Source: Tetradesmus obliquus
Taxonomy: Eukaryota; Chlorophyta; Chlorophyceae; Sphaeropleales; Scenedesmaceae
Length of the DNA: 64,000 bases
Direction of reading: 5' to 3'
Assembly: GCA_030272155.1 (NCBI GenBank)
Contig: CP126206.1
Location: forward strand, 3,337,001 to 3,401,000
Of this stretch, positions 10,818 to 22,306 are shown in pieces. The notes below the pieces were generated by a model. It was not told the DNA's origin. It did no database searches and saw only the letters and a program-made list of their open reading frames with translations. Within the stretch, counting starts at the first letter, position 1, and the number at the start of each line of letters is the position of its first letter. The position numbers and the translations under genes are program-made.

Positions 10818-12191
10818 CTACGAGATGTTGGCCTTGGCCAGGGTTTTGGCTGTGACAGGCCCTGCTGACGTGTGCATGACAGCGCCCTTGTATGCGGCTG
10901 TGCAGTCCTCTCCTGTCTTCAGGTCTGGCTGCACTGCTTCCCACAGCTTCTTCTTCTGCACGCGGTTCGCCTCTGCTGGAGCAGACTGCAGTACATGAAC
11001 AGCAGGCAGTGCAGCAGCAGCATGAGCTGTATCAGCGGGCAGAAAGCGGGTGTTTGTATTCAAAACAGAAAACTTTACAAACAAAAAATGTTGGTTGCTG
11101 CAGTGCAGCTGTCCTGTTTTCAGATCTGGCTGCACTGCCTCCCACAGATTCTTCATCTGCACCCGGTGCGCCTCTGCTGGCGCCGACTGCAGGTAGGCAA
11201 GCAAGATTGCAGGCAGTGCAGCAGCACACAGGGTTTAGCAAGATAACATCACAAACCACGCGGAAACAGATTCAGTTGCTACAGCTTCAGGGGGCCTCCT
11301 TCAGCTCCGGCTGCCCCGCCCAGAGCTTCTTCTTCTGCACTTGGCTTGCCGCCGCCGGCGCAGACTGCAGGTTGCAGTCTGCAACCGACAGATTGCACAA
11401 GTACAGCAGCAGGATGGGCTGCCATAGCCGACAGAATGGCACCAAACTCAACTTTTGATACATGCTAAGCGCACTTTTGATACATGCGGGCGCTCGTTGC
11501 CAAACCACATGCGCTCCCCAATTGCGGCCTCTGCTGGTGGATCTCCACTGCATCGTGAGCATCATTGCTGGCACACAGCAGCATGCCGTGGCTCTTTATA
11601 CCTTCCCTTCACCGACCACCCCCAAAACGACCAACCCGCGCCAAAACCTACTGCCTAAATCCTGTGTCGGAGAGAAAATGGCATAGATAGAAAGCACACC
11701 TGCAGGCGCTCGTTGCCAAACCACACTCGCTCTCCAATTGCAGCATCTGCAGGGGGTCCAGCGGCTCAACAGCGTCATGAGCGTCATTGCTGGCGCACAG
11801 CAGCATGCCGTGGCTCTTGATGCCGTTCCTTCACCCACCACCGCAAAAATGACGCACCAAAACCTGCCGTTTAAACCCTGCGTCGAGGGACAAACTGGCA
11901 AAGATAGAAACCGCACCTGAAGGCGCTCGTTGCCGAACCACACGCGCTCCCCAATTGCGGCTTCCGCAGGTGGGTCCAGCGGCTCAACAGCGTCATGTGC
12001 GTCATTGCTGGCGCACAGCAGCATGCCGTGGCTCTTGATGCCGCGCATGTTGCGGGGCTTCAGGTTGCACAGCACGACAACTTTGCGCGACTGCATTTGG
12101 TCCAGAGCTACAAACTGCACGAGGCCTGAGACGATCGTGCGAGGCTCTGGCTCACCCACATCAACCTGCAGCAGCAGGGTTTACGGTTCGA

Positions 12192-12225
<34 letters not shown>

Positions 12226-12763
12226 GTGTCAGAATTTGGCACCACCTCACCACCACCTTGCGCGACTGCATCTGGTCAAGGGGGACAAACTGAATGAGGC
12301 CCGACACGATTGTGCGGGGCTCAGGCTCGCCAACATCCACTTGCAGCAGCAGGGTTTCACAGTTTGGCAGCAGCAGCAGCAGCAGCAGAGTGTAAGAATT
12401 TGGTTGCAGCACCACCTTGCGCGACTGCATCTGATCAAGGACGAACTGCACCAGGCCGGAGACAATTGGAGCGCAGCTCGCCCACATCGACCTGTTGTGA
12501 TTCAGGAGCAACAGCGGCAGGGTTGGTGCTTTTATTGATTGCGGTTGCACCACGCAAGATGCCAGAAGTCACGGAAGCCATGATGCGTCTAAACTGCATT
12601 GTGACTGTCAGCGCGTATCACAGCCTGATGGTACTTCACTACAACCCTTCCGTGGGATCTAACCCCTCATGCCCCACCTGCTCCATGTAGAGGCTGTCAG
12701 CATCCGGGTGCTTCTCAACCGACATGATCTGCCCGATGCTGCGACACACATGACAAACACGTC

Positions 12764-12826
<63 letters not shown>

Positions 12827-13840
12827 TAGGAAGGTCAGCTGCTTGCCAACACAGGCTGTTCTAGGCAGGTCACTGACTGTTATTGATGGCTGCCATGTTT
12901 TTTTGGCTGAGTTGGTGCAAAGCAACCAAGGTCTGCGCGCACAGTGCCTCACGTAATCCGCAGTGGCCGGTGTTGGGTGCAGCGCTTCAGTCACAGCACT
13001 ATTTACTTTGCACAATGTTGCAATATTCAGCATCTACTGCTGAAGTATAGTATCTCAACCACATCCCCACAGCCATTAATGCTCACCGGATGTCGATGGC
13101 ACTGATGGGTGACGCATCCGCCGCTGCTGCTGCAGGGGCTGCCGCTGCTGCTGCTGCCGGCGCCGCCGCTGCTGCTGGTGCCGGTGCTGCTGCTGCGTCT
13201 GTCTCAACCACTGCACAGCAGACACAGCAGGCGAACACATGCACAAGAAACAGAATGTTACGTCAAGCATGCACAGCAGAGTAGCGCATGCTCTGTGCTG
13301 GTTAGTAGGCACGAAATGCACCTATGTGTCACTGAACCATAAATAATAAACCAGTTTATCGTTAAAGCAATGGCTTAAAGATCAATACACTTGGTCCTCA
13401 TGTCTGTGGCATGCAGCCAGCCAGCCTGGCAGTTTGCACACCATCCTGACCACTGCCTGCTGCAGCTGCATAGTTCTCCAGCTGCTGATACACCACACCT
13501 ACTGTAACCAACGACACTGTTCGCTGCTAACCTAAGCCAATGCATCGGTCTATCACGCTTCCTGCAATCTCTGCCCCACCACCACCACCACCAGCAGCAG
13601 ATGTCCAGGCACCCACTGGCATACTTTCCGGTGCCCCGCACTGCTCGCACGCCAATTATGCCCACCTTGCGTTCCTGCGGTGCAATGCGCAGCCAGCAGC
13701 TCGCATCGTCGCCGCTCCTGGTAATTCAGCGCAGATGAAGCAAGCCTGTAGCCATTGACACGGCCACTCGCGAAGCCCCTCACGCTAGAGCACCTAGCAC
13801 TCGAGCCTGTGCGAACGGAGCGAAATGTGAACGCAGACAT
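10818..13840 (-). CDS. EMAP-II/AIMP1-type tRNA-binding domain protein (258 aa)
   Basis: Five exons with consistent phases: 13666-13840, 13087-13210, 12678-12738, 11917-12165, 10818-10985. The first 58 residues ([20 protein letters not shown]...) look like an organelle presequence. An Ala-rich linker follows, then an OB-fold tRNA-binding domain: [59 protein letters not shown]. The EMAP-II-like tail is [29 protein letters not shown]. This domain, as in Arc1p, AIMP1 and the C-termini of plant MetRS/TyrRS, binds tRNA and helps aminoacylation. Here it stands alone with a probable transit peptide, so it may serve organellar translation. Introns hold extra copies of exon 4 and exon 5 segments. Confidence 0.9.
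11098..11380 (-). repeat. Two upstream duplicates of exon 5
   Basis: Copies at about 11285-11375 ([25 protein letters not shown] then stop) and 11098-11190 ([24 protein letters not shown]) precede the exon at 10818-10985. Each follows its own CTGCAG acceptor. The first ends at its own TGA and the second loses similarity after LKTG. Confidence 0.75.
11484..11835 (-). repeat. Two downstream duplicates of exon 4 3' half
   Basis: Copies at about 11700-11830 and 11486-11610 repeat the segment coding [22 protein letters not shown]...[12 protein letters not shown], with substitutions. They lie between exon 4 and exon 5. Confidence 0.75.
12240..12510 (-). repeat. Two upstream duplicates of exon 4 5' half
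   Basis: The acceptor and [18 protein letters not shown] segment of exon 4 recurs at about 12243-12350 and 12413-12500, each preceded in transcript direction by a (CTG) run. The copies are diverged; the 12413-12500 copy reads [19 protein letters not shown]. Confidence 0.75.
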
Positions 13841-14702
13841 GTTTGCAGAAGCAAGGTAGCAGCAGAGACGAATGAAGAATTGCAAGCTTGTGGGGGTCTA
13901 CGAGCAGCCGTGCGATCTTACAGCTTGCAAGGAGCAGAACTTGACAAAAACCATGAAGGTCAAACAAATCAACGTATGCGAGTGATGCATGAATGGATGC
14001 GTTGACCGAGGCACAGCAGCGAGGCTGGATCTCCAGACCTGGCACAGACACACTCTCGTAACAGCACAGCATCACTTGCGCCTGCAGCAGCCCTGCTCTC
14101 TGCATAAAAAGCATTAGAACTGTTCCAACTGCAAAACCAACGGCAGTAGCTGTGAATGCGCTTGAAATGTCAAGCACACAGCCTGCAGGCACACAGGTCA
14201 CATGCTCAAGCACCAGTAGCACAGCACTCCCTGCAGGAGCCCTGGGTCAACCTCATGACCTCAACAAACTACCCAGCTTGTGCCGCCTAATGCAAAACAT
14301 ATGACCTTTCTGACAGGATCTCATGCAAAGTGATGCTTCAAAACACGCATTCAGCACCCTCATCACCGCCTCATCCTCACCCATATTGCAGGGCATTGCA
14401 GAGGCCATTGGTTGGGACATGAGGGCAGCAGCAGCAGCAGGACAGCTCAGCACCCCAATCTGGAGGGCACACTCAGCTGCATACTGCACTGCACCAGAAA
14501 CACCTGCTAGGTACATGCTCTGGCAACTGCATGTAAACAACCGCTCCAATGCGCAACACAACCACAACTGCAAAACAACAACCCCAGCAACCAGCATGAT
14601 ACACAGCCACCCATACTCCAGGATGGATCAGCAGCCACAAGCACCCGAACCGCCACAGTTAAGGCAGGGTTCAGCACTTGCCCCTAAACCGCAGCCGGCT
14701 GG
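13841..14702. other. Intergenic region between two minus-strand genes
   Basis: It holds the 5' flank of the tRNA-binding gene and the 3' flank of the ARID gene. No convincing coding segment is seen. A minus-strand TGTAA at 13918-13922 could serve the ARID transcript. Confidence 0.45.
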
Positions 14703-17700
14703 CTAGCTCATCTCAGCCAGCGGCCGCAGCTTCTTGCCTGACTGGGGCGGCAGCGGCGACCCAGCACGCACCCGTGCCTTGCTGCTGCCGCCACCCTGCT
14801 GCTGCTGCTGCTGCTGCTGCACTGGTGCCAGCAGCCCTGCTGCCCGCTTGCCTAACAACTGCCCAATTGTCATACTCACAACACCCGTAGCTGCTCCCCC
14901 ACCCTTCCTCGCAACATCTGCGAGCACAGCTGTCTCAGCAGCAAACGCGGCAGCGCCAGCCGGCAGCAGCAGCGCCACGCGCGCAGCGGCCGCGCCGCGC
15001 TGCTGCTGCTGCACCTCCGCTAGCTCCGGTGTATACCACTTCATACTGGCTGCTGCTCCCTCTGCTGGGGCCCTCGCTACTGCTTTCAGATACTGAAGGT
15101 ACCCCCGCAGCTGCTGCCGCTCCTCCTTGTTGCTGCTGCTGCTGCTGCCGGAGCCCAGCTGCTGCCGCTTTGCACTGGCTTCCTGCGCTGCTGTTGCCAC
15201 TGCTGCTAGCCGCCGGGCCTCTGGCCGGTTACCCGCACCTGCCTGTTGTGCCAGCACAGCAGCCACGCCTGCTACTGAACCTACCAGCATTGACTGCAGA
15301 TCTTGTGCTGCTGGCACGGCTGCTGCTGCCGGAGCTGCTGCCGTGGGTGCTGCTGCTGCTGCTGTTGGCGCTGCTGCTGGTGCCTCGCTTTTGACCTTGC
15401 CGGACCCTGCTGCTGCTTCAGTCTTCGGCTCGACCTTGCCTGATCCTGCTGCTGCTGCTGCTGCTGCGCATTCACTGCTAGGCTTGCTGGTGTCTGCTGA
15501 TGCTGCTGAAAGCTTGTCGCGTGTCCTGCCAGACGCCATTGCCATAGCAGCTGCCTGGCTGCGGCCACCTGCAGCCCTGCTGCTGCCCTTGCTGCCACTG
15601 CGCGCTGCTGCTGCTGCTGCTGCTGGGGTTGCACCGACCCTGCCATTGCCCCGAGTGGATGCTGCTGCTGCAGTGCCTGTTGCTGCCTCTGCTTCCTCAG
15701 AAAACGGCTGGCAGCTGGTGCTGCTGCTGCTCTGGCCCGACGCAGCAGCACCAGCCGGCATGCCAGAGCCTCCAGCTGCTGCTGCTGCTGCCGGCTTCCT
15801 GTTGCTGCTGCTGCTGGGGGCTTTCCGCTGCTGCTGCAGAGCTCCAGCAGCATCAGTGGAGGCAGCAGGTGCTGCTGCTGCTGCTGCAGCAGCTTGGCTG
15901 CTAGGTGGCAGAGCAGCAGAGGGGGTGGCAGATCTGCTTTTTACAGCCCTGCTGCGGCTTACAGCAGCACCCTGCTGCCGCTGCTGCTGGCTGGCAGCAG
16001 CAGCAGCAGCAGCAGCGGCAGCTGCAGCCGCCAACGTGGTTGTTGTCTGCCCTTCTACTGCTGCTGCAGCAGTGGCGGCAGCAGCGCCGGCGGCGGCAGC
16101 TGCTACTGCTGGCACCTGCTGGCACCTGCTGCTGGGTGGCTGTGCAGCCTTGTCTGCTGCTGCTGCTGCCCCTGGCAGCAGCGCAGTCGGCGGGACTGCA
16201 GAGGGCGCAGCATCATGCGCTGGTGACTGCCTGCTGGATCCTGGTCGGCTGTTGGATGCAGCAGCAACAGGCACTGCAGCCTGCAAGGCCCTGCCGGCTG
16301 CTGCAGCATTGTTCACTGCTATTGTAGCCGCAACAGCCGCGCCCAGCTGCTGCCGCTGCCGCTGCTGCTGCAGGAACAGGATCGCGCCGCTGCTGCCGGC
16401 CCCGCTGGGAAACACCAGCACACCGGCCGGCGCTGCCACTGCACGCCCTACTGCTGCTGCTGCCGGCACTGCTGCTGCTGCTGCTGGCATTGGCGCAGGC
16501 GCACTCGCTGCTGCTGCTGCCAGATCAGGCGGCAGCTGCGCTGATGAGGGCATGGGGCCCATCGTTTTTGTGTTCCAGATCTTCGCCAGCTGCATGCACA
16601 GCGCTTGCCTGCACAACAACAAGAGTTCAACACGCACAGCAAACAACAGGGAAGGCACCAGATGTGAGCGCAGGTAGGTGTTGGTGTGCCAGTTCCTTGC
16701 GAGCTGCATGCACAGCGCTCACCTGCACAGCAGCAACACGCACAGCAAGCAACACGCAAAACATATATGATGTGAGCCCAGGTGTCGATCTACGTGCCGC
16801 AAGCGAGGCACAGCACATCCACCAACGGCCACGCCCAATGCATACTCCACTGCGCTGCTAGCTACTCTGCTGATCCGGGTCTCCCAAAAGGAACACGGCA
16901 TATACAAGCGACTGCAACCAGTGACATGTTATGTAACATAACAACAGTTACTTTGGAACCCACCTGAAGGCTGCCAGCTGCGGCCCGTTCCTGCAGATCT
17001 TCTCATAGTCCTCCGGCACCTGCAGCAGCAGCACGATTGACAAATAAGAACATCAAAGGTTGATGGCTGTAAGGGTGTTGGGGTTTCAAACAAGCTGCTG
17101 CCAGCTGTGCTGTTCCTGCAGATCTTCCCAGAGTCCTCCGGCACCTGCAGCATCGGGTGTTATGTGTGCACACATGTGTTGGCAAGGGTTCATGGGTTAT
17201 TTTTATGTTTGAAGTTTAGGGTGTGGGGTATAGCCCATATCCCTCCTCATTCCCCAAAACCAGAAGGATGACTAGTTCATCTTCTGCAGATTTCCTCATA
17301 GTCCTGCAGCTTCCACCACGCACCTGGCTGGCGTTGTTCTTCCAGCAGTGGTAGTAGTACGCGTTCAGCGCGTGCACAGGTACACAAACAAACAGGTTTT
17401 CAGCACACCAGCGTGCAGCGTGCTGTTGTTGGAGACATGTATGAGCCGCACCTGGCTGGCGTTGTTCTTCCAGCAGTTGTAGTAGTAGCCATTCAGCGCG
17501 TGCACGCTGCGCCGCCGCAGGTAGGTGCGGTGCATGTGCCTGAAGTTGCGGTAGCGCTCCAGCATGCCCAGCGCAAACAAGATCTCCTCCTGGGGCGTCC
17601 ACTTGGCGCGCAGCTTGGCGCCTAGTAAGCCAAGCCCCAGCTTCTGCGGTTCAGACAGTGATGAGGCACGCACAAGGTTCAGTAAATGCAGCAGTTGAAG

Positions 17701-19933
17701 GCTTGCACGACCAAGGTTCGGGGGTTTGGAGGGGTTTGGGGCATGTGCCTGAGATTGCGATGGCGCTCGCGCATCCCAGGGTTTGCAGATGTGCGATTCA
17801 GTGGTTTCTGGGTGCAGGGATTATGGCCAAGGCAGCACCAGAAAAAGCCAGCAGCACGACAACCATGCACAGATTCACACAATAAAACGTGTGTTGTTGA
17901 ACCTGGCTGCAGCTGTGGTACAAGCCAGTGCTTGCATATACTATTCAAGCCCTGAAAAACATGTCGACTGCTGCTGGAGGGCATTGGTGGTGATGCGCAG
18001 CCGTGGCTTGCAAGCCACAGATCATCATCCCCACCAAGCCCCTCCAGCACTCCTGCCCGCTCGCTGAGCGCAGCAACAACATTGTGTTAACACACTACTG
18101 CAGTACAATGCTCCAAACAGCACGCGCCTGCCGTCACCAATCATAACAGCAGAAAACAACCGTAACCATTTTGAACACCACTGGAAACCCAAAATCGCTC
18201 AATGAGGCCTCTTAACTTCTGCTCACCTGCACCAGTTGAGGGCCTAGTTGTGCAACGATTTTCCCTACCGACTGCGCAAGTAACGCTCTCCTCCTGTCAC
18301 CGCTGCCAGCCATACAGAACAACCACAACACGACCTGAAACACCACAGACACCCCCAAAAATCACATTGGACATTTGCTTTTTTGCGCACCTGCACTAGC
18401 TGCGGGCCCAGCTGCGCATCCATCTTCCCAACCCACTGCGCGATCAGCGCCCTCCTCCCGTCACCAGTGCCTGCCGCGCGGTACGCCGCCAGGAACTGCC
18501 CAGGCGGCAGCGCCAGCCCCGGGTTCTGCTGCTGCTGCTGCTGCTGCTGAGATGGTGGGCTGTACACCGGTGCAGAGAGGAACTTGAGCTCACTGGCTGT
18601 GGGGCCAGTGGCGGGTAGCTGGCGCAGTGCTGGGATGGCTGCCTGGTGCTGCGAGCCTTGCTGAATGGCCCATGGGTCCGCATCGTCTTCAGAGTCCGAC
18701 TCAGAAGATTCGCTGCAGGCAATACAGGTACAGGATCGGGCAGTACAAGTCAGCATGATCAGACAGCACAGGGATGGCTGGGTAAAGCTGGCGCTGCGGG
18801 CTCTCTTGTACTGCCCAAATGGTAAGCTCAATTTCAGTGTCATCTGCAAGGAGGTCGTTTCATATCAAAAGAGACACAGGGTCGCAGAAAGGCAGTGCAT
18901 GCGAGCAAAAGCAGCATTTCAGCAGCACCCACTCGCTGCCACTGCCACCTCCGTTATCACACCGTTGGCTGGATGTGCCTCTCACAGCAGCAATGCAATA
19001 ACACACACGATAGCCCATGCACTGCTTTGACTTTGCCGTCAGCTGCCAACTCACCTGGCTGCTGCTGCCACCTGGAACACCGTTGGCTGGCTGCGCACGC
19101 GCCCGCTGCGCCGTGCACAATTGCCGATGCATGCAGGACAGGCCCGCACACAACACATGTATTAACTTTCATGACACTCACCTCGCTGCTGCTGCCACCT
19201 GGAACACTGTTGGCTGGCTGCGCACGCGCCCGCTGCGCCGCGCCGGCTTCACACCGAACGTGGAATAGAGCTCCTCCGGCAGCGGCTCACAGCGCGCAGC
19301 CTGCATGCGCTGCGTGAAGTCACTGCAGCAGCAGCAATGGAAGGGACAGCAGCAGCAGCAGCAGCAGCAGTGCAAGACACCATGTTGAAAGGTGAGCAGA
19401 AAGTAGCAGAAGACATCAAAGGCGGTGTACAGCTGTCTTGGCAGCGGCTTGCGGGCTGCTGACTACTAATCAATCACCTGTATCTGTGCGCCAGCGCCTT
19501 GTGACGTGCTGTTGTATTGCCTTGCTGCTCCGCAGGCCCCGCCACACCACAGTCAAGCCACAGCTAACCCTGCCAATTACACAAGCGCCTTGGCAACGCC
19601 AACACATCCAATGTCTCTGCTGACTTTCTGCCGACATACCTGTATCTGTGTGCCAGCGCTTTGTGTCGTGCTGTTGTGGTGGCTTGCTGCTCCGCAGGCC
19701 CCCGCCACACTACAGTCATTGCCACAGCCCAACCCTACCATTCACACAAGCGCCTTGGCAACGCCAACACATCCAATGTCTGTGCTGAGATTCTGCCGAC
19801 ATACCTATATCGATGTGCCAGCGCCTTGTGGCGTGCTGTTGTGTTGCCTTGCTGCTCCGCAGGCCCCGCCAGGTCAGTGGCCGCCTCTCGCAGCCAGCGC
19901 ACCACGCTGGCCAGCGCGTTGCCTGCAGCAGCA

Positions 19934-19985
<52 letters not shown>

Positions 19986-22306
19986 GTCAGCGATGGCGCT
20001 GTGCAAGACACCTTTGCTGCGCCATGGGATGCCACAGCAGTGTTGTGCGGCACCTCAGAAAACAAGCAAAGATGGGTGCGATTGCAACCTGGCACACATA
20101 TGTGCATTGCATGTCTGGATGAACTGCAAGATCTTGATAACACCATCCGTGCAGATAACATGTGTGATGCCAATGTATGTTCACACCACTGACCTGGCAC
20201 AGGGTCGTCTACTGCTGACAGCGCCTGCCCCTTCAGCTTGCTGCCACCAGTCGGCGGCCTGCTCCGGGACCTCACGCCACCGCCCGCTGCTGCTGCTGCT
20301 GCCGCCGCCTTGGCCGCACCACCACCAGACGATGTCGCCGCAGCACCTCTGCTGCCGCTGTCTTTGCCGCCGGCTGCTGATGCTGCTGCACCAGGGTGTA
20401 TGCCTTCCTTGCCAGCAGTGCCCCAGCCCTGGTTTGCTGCTGCTATCGCTGCTGCCTGCTGCAGCATGTACTGCTGGCCCCCTGCAGCTGCGTTCGGCGC
20501 ATACTTAAAATGCGAAAACGAAGCAGCCATACCACGCTGCTGCTGCTGCCCCTGCTGCTGCACACCACCTCCACCAAAGGTAGCTGCTGCAGCAGCAGCC
20601 TGCGCCTGCAGCGCTGCAAGCAACAGGTGCTGCGCATTCTGCTGCTGCTGCCCCTCGGGGGCTGCTACGTGCGGCTGCCGCGGCCCTGCCGCTGCTGCTG
20701 CTGCAGCCGGCGGCGGCGGCTGCGCAGATCGCTTGGCCTTGCGCCGCTGGCCTGCTGCCTCCGGGTCTAAGATCATGTAGCTCGGGATCACAGGGCGCCC
20801 CCTGGTGCCATTGCCCGTATTGCTGCTGCCCAAGAATGCACCAGCAGCAGGCGGAGAGGGCCGCTGCGGAGCCACTGCAGCATGCTGCTGCACTGCCGGC
20901 GCCGGCGCTGCGTGCTGCTCTTCCTCCTCTGCCTCTACATACTGCTGCTGCTGCTGCTGCTGCCGCTGCTGCTTGCGGTGCTGCTGTTGGTCGCCGGCCG
21001 TGCTGCGGTTGTACTGCTGCACCAGGGCATCCATGAACTCTGCACGCAGGCAGTGCAGCAGCAAACAAAAGGTATGAAGCAGCGCACGCAGCAGCCACCG
21101 TGACTGCAGGCCCAGGCCATGTACCACCCTCAACCTTGACAGCAAGACAGGTGAAACCCAAACACTCACCCGCAAATCCCAGCAAGACACAGTAAAGTGC
21201 TGGCTGTACAGCTGCCGCATCTGCTCCCCACTCAGCACGCTGCACAATAAACCCAAGAATCAAGAAAGCCACAACCCCACTGCACCACTGCTCGCCTCAC
21301 CAGCAACACCCAGCAGGTGCTGGCTGTACAGCTGCGGACTGCCGCATCTGCTTGCCACTCAGCGCCCCTTCACACAGGCTGCCGCTCAGCGCCGTACACC
21401 CAAAAGCCCGCTCACCTCCAACCCTAATAGGTGCTTGCTGTACAGCTGCCGCATCTGCTCGCCACTCAGCGCCCCTCCACGCACGCTGCCGCTCAGCGCC
21501 GTATGCCCAATACCCCAAAACCAAAATAACATCAAAACCCCACCAACCCACTGCACGTCTCACCCGCAAACCCCAGCAGATGCTGGCTGTACAGCTGCCG
21601 CATCTGTTCGCCACTCAGCGCCCCTCCACACAAGCTGCTGCTCAGGCTTGCCCACTGCTCGCGCGGCGTGGCTGCATCAAAGCCGCCCTGCTGCACTGAC
21701 AGCTCATACAGCTGGTGCAGGTCCACCTTGGCGCTTGGTGCAGCGCCGATGCTGGCGAGCCAAGCTTCGCGCGTGTTATTGGGCACGCGCTTGCCTGCAG
21801 GACAGATCAGTTTGAGAGTGCAGGTGCAATCAGGGGCAGTTACGGCTCAGACAAATAGTACAGCTCCGGTGCAGGCGCACCATTACTTACTTACGCGTTT
21901 CACAGGGCACAACTCGCCCTGGCAGTCTCAATCAAGGCGCAGGCACGCACCCAGCAACATGTGCCTGCAGGTGCTCAGTGTGGCGCCGCTGCCGCACTAC
22001 ACTGCTGGTGCTAGTGCTTGTCTTGCTGAGCTGCTGCTGCTGCCGCTGCCTCTGCTGCTGCAGCTCAGCCGCCGCTGCTGCTGCTGCTGTGCACGTGCCT
22101 GTCTCCTGGCAGTAGAGCGAGTGGTGATACGAGAGTCGCTCATATGTGGCACTGCTGCTGCGCTGCATCACTGACCCCATCATGCTTCTTTTGCTTCTTT
22201 TGCTGATGTACATCTCTCACTGCTGGTGCGCACCTGTCTCCTGGCAGTACAGCGAGTAGTAGTACTGAAAGTCGTCATACGCGAGCGTGTACAGTGCGCT
22301 TGGCAT
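14703..22306 (-). CDS. ARID-domain chromatin protein, Ala/Gln-rich (1294 aa model)
   Basis: Nine exons in consistent phase: 22234-22306, 21564-21794, 20194-21039, 19805-19922, 19182-19322, 18391-18712, 17452-17643, 16964-17019, 14703-16608. Exons 2-3 code an ARID/BRIGHT domain (VDLHQLYELSVQQGGFDAA, REQWASLSSSL, GEQMRQLYSQHLLGFAEF), which binds AT-rich DNA in chromatin regulators. Later blocks include an acidic patch (ESSESDSEDDADPW) and a helical block (KWTPQEEILFALGMLERYRNF, then HALNGYYYNCWK) that could be SANT-like. Plant ARID proteins with ELM2/Myb parts would be relatives, but that is inference. The last 635 residues are almost all Ala, Ser and Gln runs. An additional exon near 17960-18050 (LEGLGGDDDLWLASHG) cannot be excluded. 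Confidence 0.8.
16683..18312 (-). repeat. Duplicated exon boundaries in the 3' half of the ARID gene
   Basis: Extra copies of: exon 9 start (about 16683-16740); exon 8 (17090-17153, VPEDSGKICRN, and a fragment at 17283-17312); exon 7 end (17312-17385, ALNAYYYHCWKNNASQ); exon 7 middle (17735-17790, GMRERHRNLRHM); and exon 6 end (18228-18312). All lie in the adjoining introns and are diverged. Confidence 0.7.
18925..19125 (-). repeat. Two downstream copies of exon 5 end
   Basis: The GRVRSQPTVFQVAAAAR segment with its donor recurs at about 19053-19125 (ending AG|GTGAG) and in a more decayed form at 18925-18990. Confidence 0.65.
19477..19870 (-). repeat. Exon 4 end in three tandem units of about 162 bases
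   Basis: The stretch coding AEQQGNTTARHKALAHRYR with its donor occurs at 19801-19870 (exon), 19639-19710 and 19477-19545. The copies keep similar flanking intron sequence, including CGCCTTGGCAACGCCAACAC. Confidence 0.8.
21200..21645 (-). repeat. ARID exon 2 end in four tandem copies
   Basis: The segment coding ALSGEQMRQLYSQHLLGFAG is found at 21564-21645 (exon) and again near 21431-21495, 21316-21385 and 21200-21245. Part of the ARID domain is therefore present four times. Confidence 0.75.
22095..22190 (-). repeat. Duplicate of ARID gene exon 1
   Basis: It repeats YDDFQYYYSLYCQETG as YERLSYHHSLYCQETG with an upstream ATG. The donor has changed to CAG|GCAC, so splicing should use the original copy at 22234-22306. 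Confidence 0.65.

Noticed and set aside
12765-12825. Long polyAla/polyGln reading frames over CAG runs on both strands
   Set aside because: They are frames through a (CAG)n tract in an intron of the tRNA-binding protein gene; no domain or splice consistency.
17679-18050. LEGLGGDDDLWLASHG block as an extra ARID gene exon
   Set aside because: An acceptor in phase 0 exists, but no convincing donor in phase 0 was found; left out of the model.
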